DNA from: Oscheius sp. JU75
Lineage: Eukaryota; Nematoda; Chromadorea; Rhabditida; Rhabditidae
NCBI GenBank assembly: GCA_037178855.1
Contig: JASJZC010000001.1
Location: 2,852,001 to 2,916,000, forward strand
Direction: 5' to 3'
DNA length: 64,000 bases
The notes under the pieces are model-generated. The model made no database searches. It saw only the letters and a list, made by a program, of their open reading frames with translations, and was not told where the DNA came from. The translations under genes were made by a program, and so were the position numbers. Each line of letters begins with the position of its first letter. Within the stretch, counting starts at the first letter, position 1. Below are positions 62,378 to 64,000 of this stretch, piece by piece.

Positions 62378-62751
62378 ACTGACTTAACTTTCAAATAATT
62401 ATTAGTGTATACTAATTGCACCAATGGTTTCAGACACACAGACAGACAGAGACGCGAAGACAGTTTTAAAAAAATGGGTTGTACGGAAAGCGTCCAAAAG
62501 AATATTGCACAGAGAACATTTGTATCCGAAAAGGTTCTGCAAAGTCATCGAAAGAAAGTGGCGGCTGAAGACGAAAACCTGAAATACGGTTGAGCAAAGG
62601 GATTGGAAAAGACGCTCTCAACCCTGAGAGTGACTAGGAATTGCACAAAGGATGCGGCCGGGCCACTGTAGCGAATAGGAAAAAAAATGCATCTACCACA
62701 TGCCTCACTTTGACACATCATTTCAGACCCAAGAAGTCGTTTTCCCGTCGA

Positions 62752-62806
62752 GCCATGTTCCGCAAAGTTGTAGTTTCTGATCCGGGCTACAACTTTGCGG
62801 AGCATT
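62752..62806. repeat. hairpin-family copy
   Basis: ATGTTCCGCAAAGTTGTAG and CTACAACTTTGCGGAGCAT pair over about 18 bp with a short loop (TTTCTGATCCGGG). Confidence 0.8.
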
Positions 62807-63191
62807 GCAAGCCTGGATCTGAAAAGATGGGTCGAACTGAGACAATACTAAAAACTGTAAGTACAGGATGACTAGGAAAGTTGCTTTGCACAAAGTTTGC
62901 GGCCTGGATACAATAAAAACGTGAAAAAAATGAACAATAGTCAAACGGGAAGAGAAACTAACCTGGTATGGCTGAACCTGAATGGTCTTAATTAACCTAT
63001 CTAATTCTCCTAGAGGTCCCAACTTTGCAATGCTCTGCAAATTTGTAGAAAACGTCAAAAGGTGCAACTTTGCAGAGCATTGTAGAGGTGAAAAATGGTC
63101 TACTCTACCCAAAATACCCCCGGATTCCAGACTGGAAGTCCTGGATTCTAAGACGGTTCATCCACGATGCCCCCATTCCCCACACCCTTTC

Positions 63192-64000
63192 TCAAACAGA
63201 GAAAAAGACCCCAAATAGGTCAGCATTCTGGCTGACTACGAAAGGAGACATCCTCGAGGAGATGTTTCTGATCTGGTAGACACGATTGACAAGTACGGCC
63301 CAACGATTGTGCACATCGCCGTCGGAGATGTCTTCAGTCAGAGCGAAGAGCATCTCGTACAGTTGCTTGCTCGTATGGGAGAGAACTCCGCTCTGAAGGG
63401 AAAGGTCAGGCGGGGGGAGGCAGTTAGTAATACCATCGTACTGTCCAGATGGTCTGGATTGAAAAGGAGCAGAGCACTGATGACAGCCAGCTCCTGCTCG
63501 TTCAACTCCATCTCGGCTAGAGCACCGGCAAAGCGGAACATCCACATTACCAGACGCTGTAGGTCTTCTGGAATACAGTAGTCAGCCGTTGTTGTCTTCT
63601 CTTACCGTTGTCCTCTTCAATATCGACAGCTACAAGATCCAGAAGATGTTGTTGATCCACAATCGTGCCGTCCGGGAACAGGAAGACCTTTTCCTTTACA
63701 TCGAAGAGAGACAGAAAGCGGAGGATCTGCACTTCGAGGAGGGACTCATGAAGAAGCTGAGACTGAGCTGAGACGGGCAGCTGAATCAGAGGATGTTTTC
63801 CTGTCTCAAAAAGGGCAGTTACATGGAGCCAGACTGGCAAGTGCTGCGCGAAGACAGTGTTCCTATGGACGATGGGACGGATGAGGTCAGCCAGTCGACT
63901 GTCAGCACTGCTCGCACTGTCAGTTGGCGTCGACTGTGGGGCGGGCGAAGATAGGGGCTGATCTACCAGTTTGCAGAAAGCCGAGGTGATTCGGTTAACC
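63192..64000 (-). CDS. nuclear hormone receptor, ligand-binding domain (5' end outside window)
   Basis: Three exons are visible: from beyond 64000 to 63606, 63434-63567 and 63192-63392, with introns of 38 and 41 nt and matching phases; stop TGA 63192-63194. The segment contains the conserved LBD core (VMWMFRFAGALAEMELNEQE then LAVISALLLFNPDHLDS, helices 7-8 region) and a helix 10-like stretch (WAVLVNRVYQIRNISSRMSP). The end (NADLFGVFFSV) is where an AF-2 helix would be, but the typical acidic motif is not obvious. The DNA-binding domain should lie beyond 64000. The frame is open to the window edge. I cannot assign the subfamily. Confidence 0.88.

Larger units (their letters stand above)
61257..63191. 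other. spacer with minisatellite, hairpins and hairpin-family copies
   Basis: I see no gene. The stretch contains an inverted repeat at 62148-62183, a degenerate C/T-rich minisatellite at 62197-62377, and hairpin-family copies at about 62752-62806 and 63017-63087. The remainder is AT-rich. Confidence 0.45.

Noticed and set aside
1-64000. CRISPR array, prokaryotic operon or bacterial contamination
   Set aside because: No regularly spaced repeats of CRISPR type. The genes are spliced and eukaryotic throughout.

Overview
The window is nuclear DNA of a nematode. Three things in the sequence point there: two copies of a small RNA gene whose first 22 nt match the nematode SL1 spliced leader, a cuticlin-type ZP protein with the nematode signature around SCYADDGKG and DEHGCSTD, and compact intron-rich genes with TTTCAG-type acceptors and introns mostly of 37-45 nt. 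Canonical SL1 favours a chromadorean. An ADP/ATP carrier with a LEA-like extension would suit a desiccation- or freeze-tolerant worm, but the species is not determined.

Layout. 1-5.7 kb: no convincing gene. 5.7-9.6 kb: a small secreted-peptide candidate (+), a G-protein gamma subunit (-) and an FKBP15/WAFL homologue (-). 10.4-14.0 kb: eIF2 gamma (+), whose intron 4 holds an antisense ADP/ATP carrier gene with two 56-residue LEA-like repeats. 14.3-16.8 kb: an RS-rich zinc-finger protein (-). 17-20 kb: mostly empty, with one 62-aa candidate. 20.3-24.4 kb: an alpha-type nicotinic receptor subunit (+). 24.9-29.8 kb: two abutting DNA transposons, one integrase-type with palindromic repeat ends and one Tc1/mariner-IS630 type. 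29.8-32.4 kb: a peroxisomal D-aspartate/D-amino-acid oxidase (-) whose largest intron holds two divergent SL1 RNA genes. 33.3-33.6 kb: a small disordered protein (+). 34.0-34.5 kb: UBE2W (-). 35.2-37.4 kb: MED7 (-) with seipin inside its first intron on the same strand. 37.9-42.4 kb: a SCAF4/SCAF8 homologue (+). 42.6-45.0 kb: MPPE1/PGAP5 (-). 45.2-48.1 kb: mitochondrial ribosomal protein mL65/MRPS30 (-). 48.4-50.4 kb: eIF3e (-). 51.0-54.3 kb: ZP cuticlin (+). 55.8-57.7 kb: an unidentified protein (+). 58.5-59.4 kb: an inverted duplication carrying a Cys-loop receptor fragment. 59.7-61.3 kb: ECI2 with an ACBP domain (-), with a broken copy of its 3' end at 54.35-54.72 kb. 63.2-64 kb: the 3' end of a nuclear hormone receptor (-).

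The genes are mainly housekeeping (translation initiation, transcription and RNA processing, mitochondrial function, lipid and GPI metabolism) with some signalling and cuticle genes. Introns and spacers carry several repeat families: tRNA-like elements with B boxes, a dispersed hairpin family built on TGCAAAGTTGTAG, a MITE, a minisatellite and CT tracts. The most unusual points are the LEA-like/ADP-ATP-carrier fusion, the SL1 RNA pair inside an oxidase intron, and the seipin ORF that has no start codon of its own and is phase-compatible with the MED7 first exon.
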